Assembly (NCBI RefSeq): GCF_013623775.1
Contig: NZ_JABFAM010000004.1
Location: forward strand, 124,001-188,000
Length of the DNA stretch: 64,000 nt
Source of the DNA: Rufibacter sp. XAAS-G3-1
GTDB taxonomy: Bacteria > Bacteroidota > Bacteroidia > Cytophagales > Hymenobacteraceae
Reading direction: 5' to 3'
Shown here: in pieces, positions 51,970 through 60,802 of the stretch
Numbering within the stretch: position 1 is the first letter of the stretch
Layout of the letters: each line of letters starts with the position of its first letter
The notes under the pieces: model-generated
What the model was told of the DNA's origin: nothing
The model's input: the letters and a program-made list of their open reading frames with translations, nothing else
The model's database searches: none
Position numbers and translations under genes: made by a program

Positions 51970-54900
51970 TTAGTCTAGCGTAATCTCCAAGGCCAAGCCT
52001 CTGAGTTCATGGATCAACACGTTGAATGACTCAGGGATATTTGGCTTCGGCAACACGTCACCTTTCACAATGGCTTCGTAGGCTTTGGCACGACCAATCA
52101 CGTCATCAGACTTCACCGTCAGGATTTCCTGCAGCACGTTAGCGGCCCCGAAGGCCTCCAACGCCCACACCTCCATCTCACCGAAACGCTGACCACCGAA
52201 CTGGGCTTTACCACCCAATGGCTGCTGCGTGATGAGTGAGTATGGCCCAATGGAACGGGCGTGCATTTTATCATCTACCAAGTGACCCAGTTTCAGCATG
52301 TAGATTACCCCTACGGTAATTGGTTGGTCAAAACGGTCACCGCTTAACCCATCGTACAGATAAGAGCGTCCAAATTTAGGTAACCCAGCTTCAGCCAATT
52401 CTGCAGAAACTTGGTCTTCGGTAGCGCCGTCAAAGATTGGTGTCGCATACGTACGTCCCAACTTCAAGCCAGCCCAGCCTAATACTGTTTCGTAAATCTG
52501 ACCGATGTTCATCCTGGATGGTACCCCAAGTGGGTTCAACACGATGTCCATTGGCGTTCCGTCTTCCAGGAAGGGCATATCCTCCTCGCGAACGATACGG
52601 GCCACCACCCCTTTGTTACCGTGACGACCAGCCATCTTATCACCCACTTTCAGCTTACGCTTCTTCGCGATGTATACTTTGGCCAATTGCACGATACCTG
52701 CCGGAAGTTCGTCTCCTACTTCTAAGGTAAAGCGGTCGCGTTTGAAACGGGCAGAAATCATGTTGCGGCGTTTGGTGTAGTTTTTCACCAGTTCCAGCAA
52801 CATTTTGTTTACCTGCTCATCTGCAGTCCATCCTTCCAGAATCAGATCCTTGAACATATTCACCTCTTCCGGAACGGCGTAGTTACTTTCGTCCTTGTAA
52901 GGGTTCTTGTCAGGGAAAAGTGCCTCGCTGATGTTCTTTTTACCAAACTTCGCGCCTTTGGTCAGGATTTCGTCCCCGAAACGGTGACGTATTCCTTGGC
53001 TTGTTTTGCCTTCCAGCAAAGTCACCAGCTTCTCAATCATCACGTTCTTCACGGCTTTGAGTTCACTGTTGTATCTTGCTTTCAGCTCTTCCACCTCTTT
53101 CTTCGCTTTCGCGCGGAGGTTTTTATCTTTTTTAGGACGAGAGAATAACTTCGTCTCAATCACAACCCCATTCAAGGATGGCGGCGCTTTCAAGGAAGCA
53201 TCTTTCACATCACCGGCTTTGTCCCCGAAGATGGCCCGAAGAAGTTTCTCCTCTGGAGTTGGATCGGTCTCTCCCTTAGGAGTGATTTTACCAATCAGGA
53301 TGTCTCCTTCTTTTACCTCGGCACCAATGCGGATGATTCCGTTCTCATCAAGGTTACGAACGGCTTCTTCGCTCACGTTCGGGATCTCAGAAGTTAATTC
53401 CTCTTCCCCACGTTTCGTTTCGCGAACTTCTAGTTCAAACTCTTCAATGTGGATTGACGTGAACACGTCATCTCTCACCACCCGCTCAGAGATCACGATG
53501 GCATCCTCAAAGTTGTATCCTTGCCAAGGCATGAACGCCACCTGCAGGTTTCTTCCTAAGGCTAGTTCTCCCTGGTTGGTGGCATACCCTTCGCAAAGCG
53601 CCTGGCCTTTGGTTACCCGCTCGTTCTTCTTCACCAATGGGGTCAAGTTGATACAGGTATCCTGGTTGGTACGACGGAACTTGATCAGGTCATAGGTCAC
53701 GAACTCAGCATCAAAACTCACTAACTTATCTCCTTCAGAGAGGTCATAGCGGATGATGATCTTATCGGCATCCACAAAGTGAACGTAGCCTTCGCCTTCC
53801 GCTCTTACCAATGCTCTTGAGTCAAGAGCGGCTCTTAATTCCAGCCCTGTACCAACAATAGGAGCCTGGGGCTTCACTAATGGCACAGCCTGGCGCTGCA
53901 TGTTTGATCCCATCAAGGCACGGTTTGCATCATCATGCTCCAGGAACGGAATCAACGAAGCGGCTACCGACACAATCTGGTTGGGCGCAACGTCCATGTA
54001 GGTATAGCGTTCTGGCTCTACTACTGGGAAATCACCCTCAAAACGGCCCTTCACTTTGTCATTCACAAAGTTACCTTCATCATCAATGATGGCGTTGGCC
54101 TGCGCGATGTGGTGGGTATCTTCTTCTTCAGCGGTCAAGTATTTTACCTGGTGGGTTACATCTACTTTCCCTTCCACTACATTGCGGTAAGGAGTTTCAA
54201 TGAAGCCCATGCTGTTCACGCGAGCGTGCACGCACAAAGAAGAGATCAGACCGATGTTCGGGCCTTCTGGCGTTTCAATGGTGCAAAGACGGCCGTAGTG
54301 GGTATAGTGAACGTCACGCACCTCAAAACCAGCGCGCTCACGGGAAAGACCTCCTGGCCCTAAGGCAGACACACGACGTTTGTGCGTGATTTCTGCCAGC
54401 GGGTTGGTCTGGTCCATGAACTGAGACAGCTGGTTTGTTCCGAAGAACGAGTTGATCACCGAAGAAAGCGTCCGCGCGTTGATCAAGTCAACCGGTTTGA
54501 ATTCTTCGTTATCGCGCACGTTCATCCGCTCTTTGATGGTTCTGGCCATACGGGCAAGACCTACCCCAAACTGCGCGTACAACTGCTCACCCACCGTTCT
54601 TACCCGGCGGTTGCTCAAGTGGTCAATATCATCCACCACGGCTCTTGAGTTGATGAGGCCAATCAGGTATTTCACAATCAGGACGATGTCCTCATTGGTC
54701 AATACTTTGGCATCCCAGTTCTTGTCAAGGCCTAGTTTCTTGTTGATTCTGTAGCGTCCTACATCACCCAGGTCATAACGCTTATCACTGAAGAACAACT
54801 TCTGGATAATGTCACGGGCAGTTTCTACGTCTGGTGCTTCCGTGTTCCGCAACTGACGGTAGATCTGCTCAACGGCTTCCTGCTCAGAGTTTGAGTTATC

Positions 54901-55842
54901 TTTCTGCAGGGTGTTGTAGATGATGTTGTAGTCAGCGATGTTTACGTTCTCACGGTGCAGGATGATAGATTTCACCCCTGAATCAATGATTACGTCTAAG
55001 TCATCTTCTGACACTTCAGAGTCACGCTCCAACAGAACTTCGTTCCGGTCAATAGATACCACTTCGCCGGTATCCTCATCCACGAAGTCTTCTGTCCAGG
55101 TGCGCAGAACCCGTGCCGCCAGTTTTCTACCTACAACGCCTTTCAACGTTTTCTTATCAGCCTTCACTTCTTCAGACAAACCGAACAAGTCCAGGATGTC
55201 TTTATCGGTTCCGTAACCAATAGCACGTAATAAAGTTGTTACCGGGAATTTTTTCTTACGGTCAATGTACGCGTACATGACGTTGTTCACGTCCGTCGCG
55301 AATTCTATCCATGATCCCTTGAAAGGGATAATTCTGGCTGAATATAATTTAGTACCATTGGTGTGCTTGCTTTGGGCAAAGAACACCCCTGGCGAACGGT
55401 GCAACTGAGATACAATCACGCGCTCGGCGCCATTGATCACAAATGAACCTTTCTCAGTCATATACGGAATATTTCCTAAGAACACCTCCTGTTCAATCGT
55501 CTCAAAATCTTCGTTGTCCGTATCATTACAGATCAAACGAAGCTTTGCCTTCAACGGAACTGAATATGTCAACCCACGGTCAATACACTCATCAACTGAA
55601 TATTTGGGTGGGTCTACGTGGTAGTCTACGAATTCCAGAACGAAATTCTCTCTTGAATCAGAGATCGGAAAGTTTTCAGCAAACACCTTGAAAAGACCTT
55701 CTTCCGTGCGGTTCTCGGCAGCGGTTTCCAACTGGAAAAAGTCTTGGAAAGATTGTAGCTGAACGTCCAGAAAGTCTGGGTAATCAATTACCGACTTTAT
55801 GGACGCAAAGTTGATCCGCTCTGTCGTTTTATTTGTAGCCAA
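51970..55842 (-). CDS. rpoB: RNA polymerase beta subunit (TTG start)
   Basis: 1290 residues. [20 protein letters not shown] at the N-terminus, the rifampicin region [20 protein letters not shown] with [49 protein letters not shown] and the C-terminus [20 protein letters not shown]. The rifampicin pocket residues look wild type. No ATG is present between the last upstream stop codon and the conserved N-terminus; the frame begins with TTG at 55840-55842 (then GCT ACA AAT), and the resulting [12 protein letters not shown] fits related proteins. Preceded by a hairpin in the rplL-rpoB spacer. Confidence 0.97.
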   Translation of the reverse strand: MATNKTTERINFASIKSVIDYPDFLDVQLQSFQDFFQLETAAENRTEEGLFKVFAENFPISDSRENFVLEFVDYHVDPPKYSVDECIDRGLTYSVPLKAKLRLICNDTDNEDFETIEQEVFLGNIPYMTEKGSFVINGAERVIVSQLHRSPGVFFAQSKHTNGTKLYSARIIPFKGSWIEFATDVNNVMYAYIDRKKKFPVTTLLRAIGYGTDKDILDLFGLSEEVKADKKTLKGVVGRKLAARVLRTWTEDFVDEDTGEVVSIDRNEVLLERDSEVSEDDLDVIIDSGVKSIILHRENVNIADYNIIYNTLQKDNSNSEQEAVEQIYRQLRNTEAPDVETARDIIQKLFFSDKRYDLGDVGRYRINKKLGLDKNWDAKVLTNEDIVLIVKYLIGLINSRAVVDDIDHLSNRRVRTVGEQLYAQFGVGLARMARTIKERMNVRDNEEFKPVDLINARTLSSVINSFFGTNQLSQFMDQTNPLAEITHKRRVSALGPGGLSRERAGFEVRDVHYTHYGRLCTIETPEGPNIGLISSLCVHARVNSMGFIETPYRNVVEGKVDVTHQVKYLTAEEEDTHHIAQANAIIDDEGNFVNDKVKGRFEGDFPVVEPERYTYMDVAPNQIVSVAASLIPFLEHDDANRALMGSNMQRQAVPLVKPQAPIVGTGLELRAALDSRALVRAEGEGYVHFVDADKIIIRYDLSEGDKLVSFDAEFVTYDLIKFRRTNQDTCINLTPLVKKNERVTKGQALCEGYATNQGELALGRNLQVAFMPWQGYNFEDAIVISERVVRDDVFTSIHIEEFELEVRETKRGEEELTSEIPNVSEEAVRNLDENGIIRIGAEVKEGDILIGKITPKGETDPTPEEKLLRAIFGDKAGDVKDASLKAPPSLNGVVIETKLFSRPKKDKNLRAKAKKEVEELKARYNSELKAVKNVMIEKLVTLLEGKTSQGIRHRFGDEILTKGAKFGKKNISEALFPDKNPYKDESNYAVPEEVNMFKDLILEGWTADEQVNKMLLELVKNYTKRRNMISARFKRDRFTLEVGDELPAGIVQLAKVYIAKKRKLKVGDKMAGRHGNKGVVARIVREEDMPFLEDGTPMDIVLNPLGVPSRMNIGQIYETVLGWAGLKLGRTYATPIFDGATEDQVSAELAEAGLPKFGRSYLYDGLSGDRFDQPITVGVIYMLKLGHLVDDKMHARSIGPYSLITQQPLGGKAQFGGQRFGEMEVWALEAFGAANVLQEILTVKSDDVIGRAKAYEAIVKGDVLPKPNIPESFNVLIHELRGLALEITLD

Positions 55843-55935
55843 AGTTGTCTGAATTTTACGTTTAAACTTTGTCGTGCCTTTGAATAGTTTCTTCAGAGGC
55901 AGAAATTTCTAGAAAAATCTTTTCTAGGTACAAAC

Positions 55936-55965
55936 AGGAAAAGACCTGACGAAAATGCCAGGTCT
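55936..55965 (-). terminator. Attenuator-like hairpin between rplL and rpoB
   Basis: Minus strand AGACCTG, 10-nt loop, CAGGTCT, then TTTTCCTGTTT: a 7-8 bp stem with a short T run, about 35-55 nt after the rplL stop and about 95 nt before rpoB. In E. coli a partial terminator sits at the same place and makes L7/L12 more abundant than RNA polymerase; the same role is inferred. Confidence 0.55.
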
Positions 55966-55998
55966 AACCCTTTGTGGTAATGGAAGGTAGTGTGTGGA

Positions 55999-56379
55999 TT
56001 ACTTAACCTCCACTTCAGCACCAGCTTCTTCCAATTGCTTTTTCAATGAATCTGCTTCATCTTTAGCAACACCTTCTTTCAATGGTTTTGGAGCACCATC
56101 AACCAGCTCTTTCGCTTCTTTCAAGCCAAGACCAGTAAGTTCTTTCACTAGCTTCACAACTGCTAGTTTAGAGGCACCTGCAGCCTTAAGGATTACATCA
56201 AAAGATGTTTTCTCTTCTACAGCGGCTCCAGCGTCTCCACCGGCAGCACCAGCTACCATTACAGGAGCAGCAGCTGCTGGTTCAATACCATACTCATCCT
56301 TAAGAATCGTAGCAAGTTCATTAACTTCTTTAACAGTTAAGTTAACCAACTGCTCAGCGAATGCTTTCAAATCTGCCAT
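55999..56379 (-). CDS. rplL: 50S ribosomal protein L7/L12
   Basis: 126 residues; the multi-copy stalk protein that recruits translation GTPases. N-terminal dimer part ([20 protein letters not shown]), Ala/Gly hinge ([19 protein letters not shown]) and C-terminal domain ([40 protein letters not shown]). Confidence 0.98.
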   Translation of the reverse strand: MADLKAFAEQLVNLTVKEVNELATILKDEYGIEPAAAAPVMVAGAAGGDAGAAVEEKTSFDVILKAAGASKLAVVKLVKELTGLGLKEAKELVDGAPKPLKEGVAKDEADSLKKQLEEAGAEVEVK

Positions 56380-56417
56380 TTTTATTAGTAATTAAAAGTT
56401 GTTTTAAAATTGAAATG

Positions 56418-56945
56418 TTATTGTTCTTTCTCTGATAATGTTTTCACCAAACCTGCCAAGATATTGCCACCGCTCTGAAGGGCAGAAATAACGTTTTTAG
56501 CAGGAGATTGAAGTAAGCCAATGATTTCGCCAACAAGCTCTTCTTTTGATTTAAGCTTGCTCAGCGTATCTAATTGGTCATCGCCTAAATAGATACCTGC
56601 ATCAATGTAAGCACCTTTCAAGACAGGTTTCTTACTGCCTGTCTTCCGGAAATCCAGAAGCAATCTTGCTGGTGCGTTACCAGTGGTGGCTTCAAACAGG
56701 ATTCCTGAAGAACCTTTTAAAGCTACATCTAAGGCAGATGTATCAGTATCTAAAGTATCTAAGGCTTTACGAATCAGAGTATTTTTGTAAACTTTGTACT
56801 CAATGCCTCTGTCAAAGCACATTCTTCTGAATCTATTGATAGTTGCTACCGTCAAATCAGAAGCGTCAGTAATGTAGACGAAGGGGTTTTGAGCAAACTT
56901 TTCGCTCAGGTCGCGTACAATGATTTCTTTCTCTTCCCGTGTCAT
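56418..56945 (-). CDS. rplJ: 50S ribosomal protein L10
   Basis: 175 residues; base of the stalk. MTREEKEIIVRDLSEKFAQN, FVYITDASDLTVATINRFRR, EYKVYKNTLIRKAL. It binds L12 dimers through its C-terminal helix (NILAGLVKTLSEKEQ). Confidence 0.97.
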   Translation of the reverse strand: MTREEKEIIVRDLSEKFAQNPFVYITDASDLTVATINRFRRMCFDRGIEYKVYKNTLIRKALDTLDTDTSALDVALKGSSGILFEATTGNAPARLLLDFRKTGSKKPVLKGAYIDAGIYLGDDQLDTLSKLKSKEELVGEIIGLLQSPAKNVISALQSGGNILAGLVKTLSEKEQ

Positions 56946-56954
56946 CTCTTCTCG

Positions 56955-57644
56955 TTAAATTGAGTTTTTGTCAACTACTACACCAGGACTCATTGTACTT
57001 GACAATGTGATGCTCTTAATATAAGTTCCTTTTGCGGAAGATGGCTTTAAGCGGTTCAAGGTAGCGATTACCTCAGACGCGTTGGCCGCGATTTGATCTG
57101 TACCGAAGGAAACTTTACCAATGCTGGTGTGGATGATACCGGTTTTGTCAACTTTGAAGTCAATTTTACCAGCTTTCACTTCTCTCACCGCTTTGGCTAC
57201 ATCTGTTGTAACAGTACCCGCTTTAGGGTTTGGCATTAAGTTACGAGGGCCTAAAATACGTCCAAGTCTACCTACTTTCGCCATCACCGCTGGCATAGTG
57301 ATGATAACATCAATATCAGTCCAGCCTTTTTCGATTTTCTGGATATACTCATCCAGACCTACGAAGTCTGCACCAGCATCTTTTGCTTCCTGCTCTTTGT
57401 CAGGTGTGCAAAGTACCAATACACGTACATCTTTACCAGTTCCATGAGGAAGAGTCACAACCCCTCTCACCATCTGATCAGCCTTGCGCGGGTCAACACC
57501 TAAGCGTACATCAATGTCTACGGAAGCATCAAACTTGGTGAAGGTGATTTCCTTCACTACGCCTGCTGCATCTAACAAAGAGTACTCTTTTTTAGGGTCG
57601 TACTTCGCTAAGACTGCTTTTCTGTTTTTAGAAATTCTAGCCAT
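56955..57644 (-). CDS. rplA: 50S ribosomal protein L1
   Basis: 229 residues; L1 stalk protein. [60 protein letters not shown] and the end [15 protein letters not shown]. In E. coli L1 represses its operon through the leader; not assessed here. Confidence 0.98.
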   Translation of the reverse strand: MARISKNRKAVLAKYDPKKEYSLLDAAGVVKEITFTKFDASVDIDVRLGVDPRKADQMVRGVVTLPHGTGKDVRVLVLCTPDKEQEAKDAGADFVGLDEYIQKIEKGWTDIDVIITMPAVMAKVGRLGRILGPRNLMPNPKAGTVTTDVAKAVREVKAGKIDFKVDKTGIIHTSIGKVSFGTDQIAANASEVIATLNRLKPSSAKGTYIKSITLSSTMSPGVVVDKNSI

Positions 57645-57655
57645 TTGCTTTTTAA

Positions 57656-58099
57656 TTACTCACTCCAGGGAGCAGTTCCTTTTACTGTGATACCCATGCT
57701 GCGCGCGGTACCAGCTACCAATTTCATTGCCGCCTCAACTTTAAATGCATTCAGGTCAGGCATTTTGATTTCAGCTATTTCGCGAATCTGATCCCAGGTT
57801 ACAGAACCCACCTTGTTACGGTTAGGCTCTTTTGAGCCAGATTTGATTTTCGCAGCATCCATCAACAATACTGGAGCGGGAGGAGTTTTAATTACGAAGT
57901 CAAAAGACTTGTCTGTGTACATTGTAATCAAAACTGGGCATACTTGGCCGGCCTTATCCTGGGTTCTAGCATTAAACTGCTTGCAGAACTCCATAATATT
58001 AAGACCTTTAGATCCAAGTGCAGGTCCAATCGGCGGTGCTGGATTCGCGGCGCCTCCCTTTACCTGAAGTTTCAGATAACCTTTTATTTCTTTTGCCAT
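57656..58099 (-). CDS. rplK: 50S ribosomal protein L11
   Basis: 147 residues; GTPase centre. [60 protein letters not shown] and [14 protein letters not shown]. Confidence 0.98.
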   Translation of the reverse strand: MAKEIKGYLKLQVKGGAANPAPPIGPALGSKGLNIMEFCKQFNARTQDKAGQVCPVLITMYTDKSFDFVIKTPPAPVLLMDAAKIKSGSKEPNRNKVGSVTWDQIREIAEIKMPDLNAFKVEAAMKLVAGTARSMGITVKGTAPWSE

Positions 58100-58111
58100 T
58101 ATTATTTATTA

Positions 58112-58669
58112 CTACTGTTCTTTTTCTACTTCAACGTACTTAAGCTCTACCGGCGTGTTCCGCCCGAAGATCTTCACCATCACATTCAGCTTACGCCGCT
58201 CTTCAAACACTTCCTCTACTACTCCAGAGAATCCATTAAATGGACCATCCATTACTTTTACTGTTTCGCCAACAATGAAAGGAGTCTCCAGGGTTTCTGT
58301 CTCTTCTGCTGCTTCATCAACCTTCCCTAAGATTCGGTTCACTTCAGCCATGCGCAAGGGAACGGGTTTAGCAGAAGTGTTGCCATTACCTGCACCCAGA
58401 AAGCCAATCACACCCGGGGTACTTGTAATTAAGTGTTCTACTTCTCCATTGGTAATGTCTGCATAAACCAATACATAACCAGGAAAAAAGCTACGCTCTC
58501 TCACGCGTTTCTTCCCGTTGCGCATTTCGTATACTTTCTCAGACGGAATAAGCACTTGCGGCACCATCTCCGTTAGATTATGACGAGCAACTTCATTCTC
58601 AAGATAAGCTTTTGCTTTCTTCTCCTGGCCTGAAACCGCACGTACTACATACCACTTTAAATCTGCCAT
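58112..58669 (-). CDS. nusG: Transcription termination/antitermination factor NusG
   Basis: 185 residues. NGN domain: KWYVVRAVSGQEKKAKAYLE, RERSFFPGYVLVYADI, TPGVIGFLGAGN. KOW domain: GETVKVMDGPFNGFSGVVEE. Binds RNA polymerase and couples to S10 (NusE). Position between secE and rplK is standard. Confidence 0.98.
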   Translation of the reverse strand: MADLKWYVVRAVSGQEKKAKAYLENEVARHNLTEMVPQVLIPSEKVYEMRNGKKRVRERSFFPGYVLVYADITNGEVEHLITSTPGVIGFLGAGNGNTSAKPVPLRMAEVNRILGKVDEAAEETETLETPFIVGETVKVMDGPFNGFSGVVEEVFEERRKLNVMVKIFGRNTPVELKYVEVEKEQ

Positions 58670-58684
58670 TTTCTCCAGCTTAAA

Positions 58685-58876
58685 TTAGAATTGGTTGTAA
58701 AACCATTCCAGGGTGGAGTCGTAAACAAAATCCATAGCACCTACAATGACCGCAAACACAACAGACCCTACCAATACTAAGATAGAACTCTTCTGAAGTT
58801 CTGAGTAGGTTGGCCAGGTAACCTTGTGCTGCATCTCCTCTACAGCGTCATTGAAAAATTTTGTCAGTTTTCCCAT
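58685..58876 (-). CDS. secE: Preprotein translocase subunit SecE
   Basis: 63 residues from the ATG at 58874-58876 (MGKLTKFFNDAVEEMQHKVT). The amphipathic helix with KVTWPTYSELQKSS and one membrane segment (ILVLVGSVVFAVIVGAMDFV) define the short bacterial SecE. A longer frame upstream is rejected because it reads through tRNA-Trp. Confidence 0.96.
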   Translation of the reverse strand: MGKLTKFFNDAVEEMQHKVTWPTYSELQKSSILVLVGSVVFAVIVGAMDFVYDSTLEWFYNQF

Positions 58877-58899
58877 TCTGATGCTATTAACTCTATTTG

Positions 58900-58972
58900 C
58901 ACGGGAGGTAGGACTCGAACCTACAACCAATGGTTTTGGAGACCACTACTCTACCAATTGAGCTACTCCCGT
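58900..58972 (-). tRNA. tRNA-Trp (anticodon CCA)
   Basis: 73 nt on the minus strand. Acceptor ACGGGAG pairs with CTCCCGT; the anticodon loop reads CTCCAAA (anticodon CCA) between GTGGT and ACCAT-type arms; T arm has GGTTCGAGTCC. Discriminator G. The 3' CCA is not fully encoded (GCA). Lies just before secE. Confidence 0.95.
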
Positions 58973-59005
58973 AAAAAAATGCACGCCATTCATTCAAATG
59001 GAGTG

Positions 59006-59036
59006 CAAATGTATTATTCTTTTCTTAAAAAAACAA
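59006..59036 (-). promoter_or_regulatory. Promoter of tRNA-Trp-secE-nusG-ribosomal-rpoBC unit
   Basis: Minus strand TTG, 20 bp, TACATTTG: both elements match the Bacteroidota consensus. The -33 TTG lies inside the last base pairs of the tuf terminator stem and the spacer includes its T run. Start near 58999, about 27 nt before the tRNA-Trp 5' end. Confidence 0.72.
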
Positions 59037-59067
59037 GTCCGCCCTGCTTTTTCAGCAAGGCGGACTT
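59027..59067 (-). terminator. Intrinsic terminator after tuf
   Basis: Minus strand AAGTCCGCCTTGCTGAAA... with stem AAGTCCGCC/GGCGGACTT and an inner TGCT/AGCA extension, then GTTTTTTT. Starts 14 nt after the tuf stop codon. Confidence 0.88.
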
Positions 59068-59080
59068 ATGATTTCAGGAA

Positions 59081-60268
59081 TTAGTCAAGGATTTCAGTTA
59101 CCTGACCGGCACCTACAGTTCTACCACCTTCACGGATAGCGAAACGTAGACCTTTTTCCATCGCTACTTTGTTGATCAAGTCAACAGTGATGGTGATGTT
59201 ATCACCAGGCATAACCATTTCAACACCTTCTGGCAACGTGATGATACCAGTAACGTCTGTGGTTCTCAGGTAGAACTGTGGACGGTAGTTGTTGAAGAAT
59301 GGCGTGTGACGTCCACCTTCTTCTTTAGAAAGAACGTAAACCTCAGCTTTGAACTTCATGTGAGGAGTTACTGAACCTGGCTTGCAGATAACCATACCAC
59401 GACGGATATCGGTTTTCTCAATACCACGCAGCAACAGACCTACGTTGTCACCAGCTTCACCTCTGTCAAGGATCTTACGGAACATCTCAACACCAGTTAC
59501 TGTAGACTTCAGGCCTTCAGCACCCATACCCAAGATATCCACTTGCTCACCAGAGTTGATGATACCACGCTCAATACGGCCAGTAGCTACTGTACCACGA
59601 CCAGTGATGGAGAACACGTCCTCAACTGGCATCAAGAATGGAAGGTCAGTTAAACGAGCAGGAATTGGAATGTGGTTATCAACCGCATCCATCAATTCTT
59701 CAATGGTTTTCACCCATTTGGCATCTCCGTTCAAGCCACCAAGAGCAGAACCCTGGATAACAGGAATATTGTCACCGTCGAAATCATAGAAAGAAAGAAG
59801 CTCTCTGATTTCCATTTCAACCAGTTCCAACAATTCTGGATCGTCTACCATGTCCACTTTGTTCATGAACACAACAAGGGCAGGAACACCTACCTGACGA
59901 GCCAAAAGGATGTGCTCACGAGTTTGTGGCATTGGGCCATCAGTAGCAGCAACCACCAAGATAGCACCGTCCATCTGAGCAGCACCGGTAACCATGTTTT
60001 TCACGTAGTCAGCGTGACCAGGGCAGTCAACGTGCGCGTAGTGACGGTTCTCAGTAGCGTACTCAACGTGAGACGTATTAATAGTGATACCACGCTCTTT
60101 TTCTTCCGGAGCGTTGTCAATAGAAGAGAAATCTCTCTTTGCGGCTAGACCTTTGCCCGCTAAAACCTGAGTAATAGCAGCAGTCAAGGTTGTTTTGCCG
60201 TGGTCAACGTGCCCAATTGTACCGATATTTACGTGCGGTTTGGAGCGATCAAAATTTTCTTTAGCCAT
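59081..60268 (-). CDS. tuf: Elongation factor Tu
   Basis: 395-residue GTPase that delivers aminoacyl-tRNA. G1 [14 protein letters not shown], switch I region [18 protein letters not shown]3 [21 protein letters not shown]4 [11 protein letters not shown], then [18 protein letters not shown] (domain II) and [16 protein letters not shown], ending [17 protein letters not shown]. Only copy in the window. Lies in a tRNA-Tyr/Gly/Thr-tuf-tRNA-Trp-secE order close to the E. coli tufB locus. Confidence 0.98.
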   Translation of the reverse strand: MAKENFDRSKPHVNIGTIGHVDHGKTTLTAAITQVLAGKGLAAKRDFSSIDNAPEEKERGITINTSHVEYATENRHYAHVDCPGHADYVKNMVTGAAQMDGAILVVAATDGPMPQTREHILLARQVGVPALVVFMNKVDMVDDPELLELVEMEIRELLSFYDFDGDNIPVIQGSALGGLNGDAKWVKTIEELMDAVDNHIPIPARLTDLPFLMPVEDVFSITGRGTVATGRIERGIINSGEQVDILGMGAEGLKSTVTGVEMFRKILDRGEAGDNVGLLLRGIEKTDIRRGMVICKPGSVTPHMKFKAEVYVLSKEEGGRHTPFFNNYRPQFYLRTTDVTGIITLPEGVEMVMPGDNITITVDLINKVAMEKGLRFAIREGGRTVGAGQVTEILD

Positions 60269-60343
60269 TTTAGAAAGTATTTAGTTCTTAGGTGAAACGG
60301 TGTAATTTTTGTTTATACTACAAATCAATCATAATACCGCTTG

Positions 60344-60415
60344 AGCCAACGATGGGAATTGAACCCACGACCCCTTCCTTACCAAGGAAGTACTCTACCC
60401 CTGAGCTACGTCGGC
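60344..60415 (-). tRNA. tRNA-Thr (anticodon GGT)
   Basis: 72 nt on the minus strand: acceptor GCCGACG/CGTTGGC, D arm with AGCTCAGGGGTAGAG, anticodon stem CTTCC/GGAAG around TTGGTAA (anticodon GGT), T loop GGTTCAATTCC. Discriminator U. CCA not encoded. Confidence 0.95.
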
Positions 60416-60421
60416 AAAACA

Positions 60422-60449
60422 AAATAATGCAGCTTGCGCTGCATTATTT
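60422..60449. terminator. Hairpin between tRNA-Thr and tRNA-Gly
   Basis: Perfect 12-bp palindrome AAATAATGCAGC / GCTGCATTATTT with a 4-nt loop, followed on the minus strand by TTGTTTT. It may partly stop transcription or guide processing of the tRNA transcript; a full stop here would cut tuf from the upstream promoter, so read-through is expected. Confidence 0.55.
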
Positions 60450-60457
60450 CTTAAGAG

Positions 60458-60530
60458 AGCGGGAGACGAGGTTCGAACCCGCGACCTACAGCTTGGAAGG
60501 CTGTCGCTCTACCAGCTGAGCTACTCCCGC
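60458..60530 (-). tRNA. tRNA-Gly (anticodon TCC)
   Basis: 73 nt on the minus strand: acceptor GCGGGAG/CTCCCGC, D arm AGCTCAGCTGGTAGAGC, anticodon stem CAGCC/GGCTG-type around TTCCAA (anticodon TCC), T arm CGCGGGTTCGAACCTCG. Discriminator U. Confidence 0.95.
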
Positions 60531-60604
60531 TTGTTTACTGGTAAAATCTCAGAAACCTTTGCGAAACAACCTGTAACCTTGTTTCAATTCCTGAGCAATG
60601 TTTG

Positions 60605-60687
60605 TGGGGAGAGAAGGATTCGAACCTTCGAAAGCTTACGCTAACGGAGTTACAGTCCGTCCCATTTGGCCACTCTGGAACCTCCCC
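60605..60687 (-). tRNA. tRNA-Tyr (anticodon GTA)
   Basis: 83 nt on the minus strand with a long variable arm, as expected of class II tRNA-Tyr: acceptor GGGGAGG/TCTCCCC, CCAGAGTGGCCAAATGGG in the D region, anticodon loop CTGTAAC (anticodon GTA), variable arm of about 13 nt (AGCGTAAGCTT region), T loop GGTTCGAATCC. Discriminator A. Confidence 0.94.
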
Positions 60688-60748
60688 TTTTCCTGTTTCA
60701 AAGAACCCTTTTCCCGTCTTCATTCAATGATTCCGTTCTAAGGAGATG

Positions 60749-60779
60749 CAAAACTAGTGTCTTTTTCTTCCATGTCAAA
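60749..60779 (-). promoter_or_regulatory. Promoter of the tRNA-Tyr-Gly-Thr-tuf operon
   Basis: Minus strand TTTG, 19 bp, TAGTTTTG: both boxes match the Bacteroidota consensus. Start near 60742, about 55 nt before tRNA-Tyr. Confidence 0.78.
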
Positions 60780-60802
60780 TATTTAGTCAAATATTTTTTC
60801 AA

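Noticed and set aside
58877-58930. N-terminal extension of SecE
   Set aside because: The longer frame is translated from the 3' part of tRNA-Trp; the Met at 58876 gives a normal short SecE.
60422-60449. Full terminator separating tRNA-Gly from tRNA-Thr and tuf
   Set aside because: Kept only as a hairpin with possible partial effect, because no promoter is seen between it and tuf and the upstream promoter at 60749 must reach tuf.
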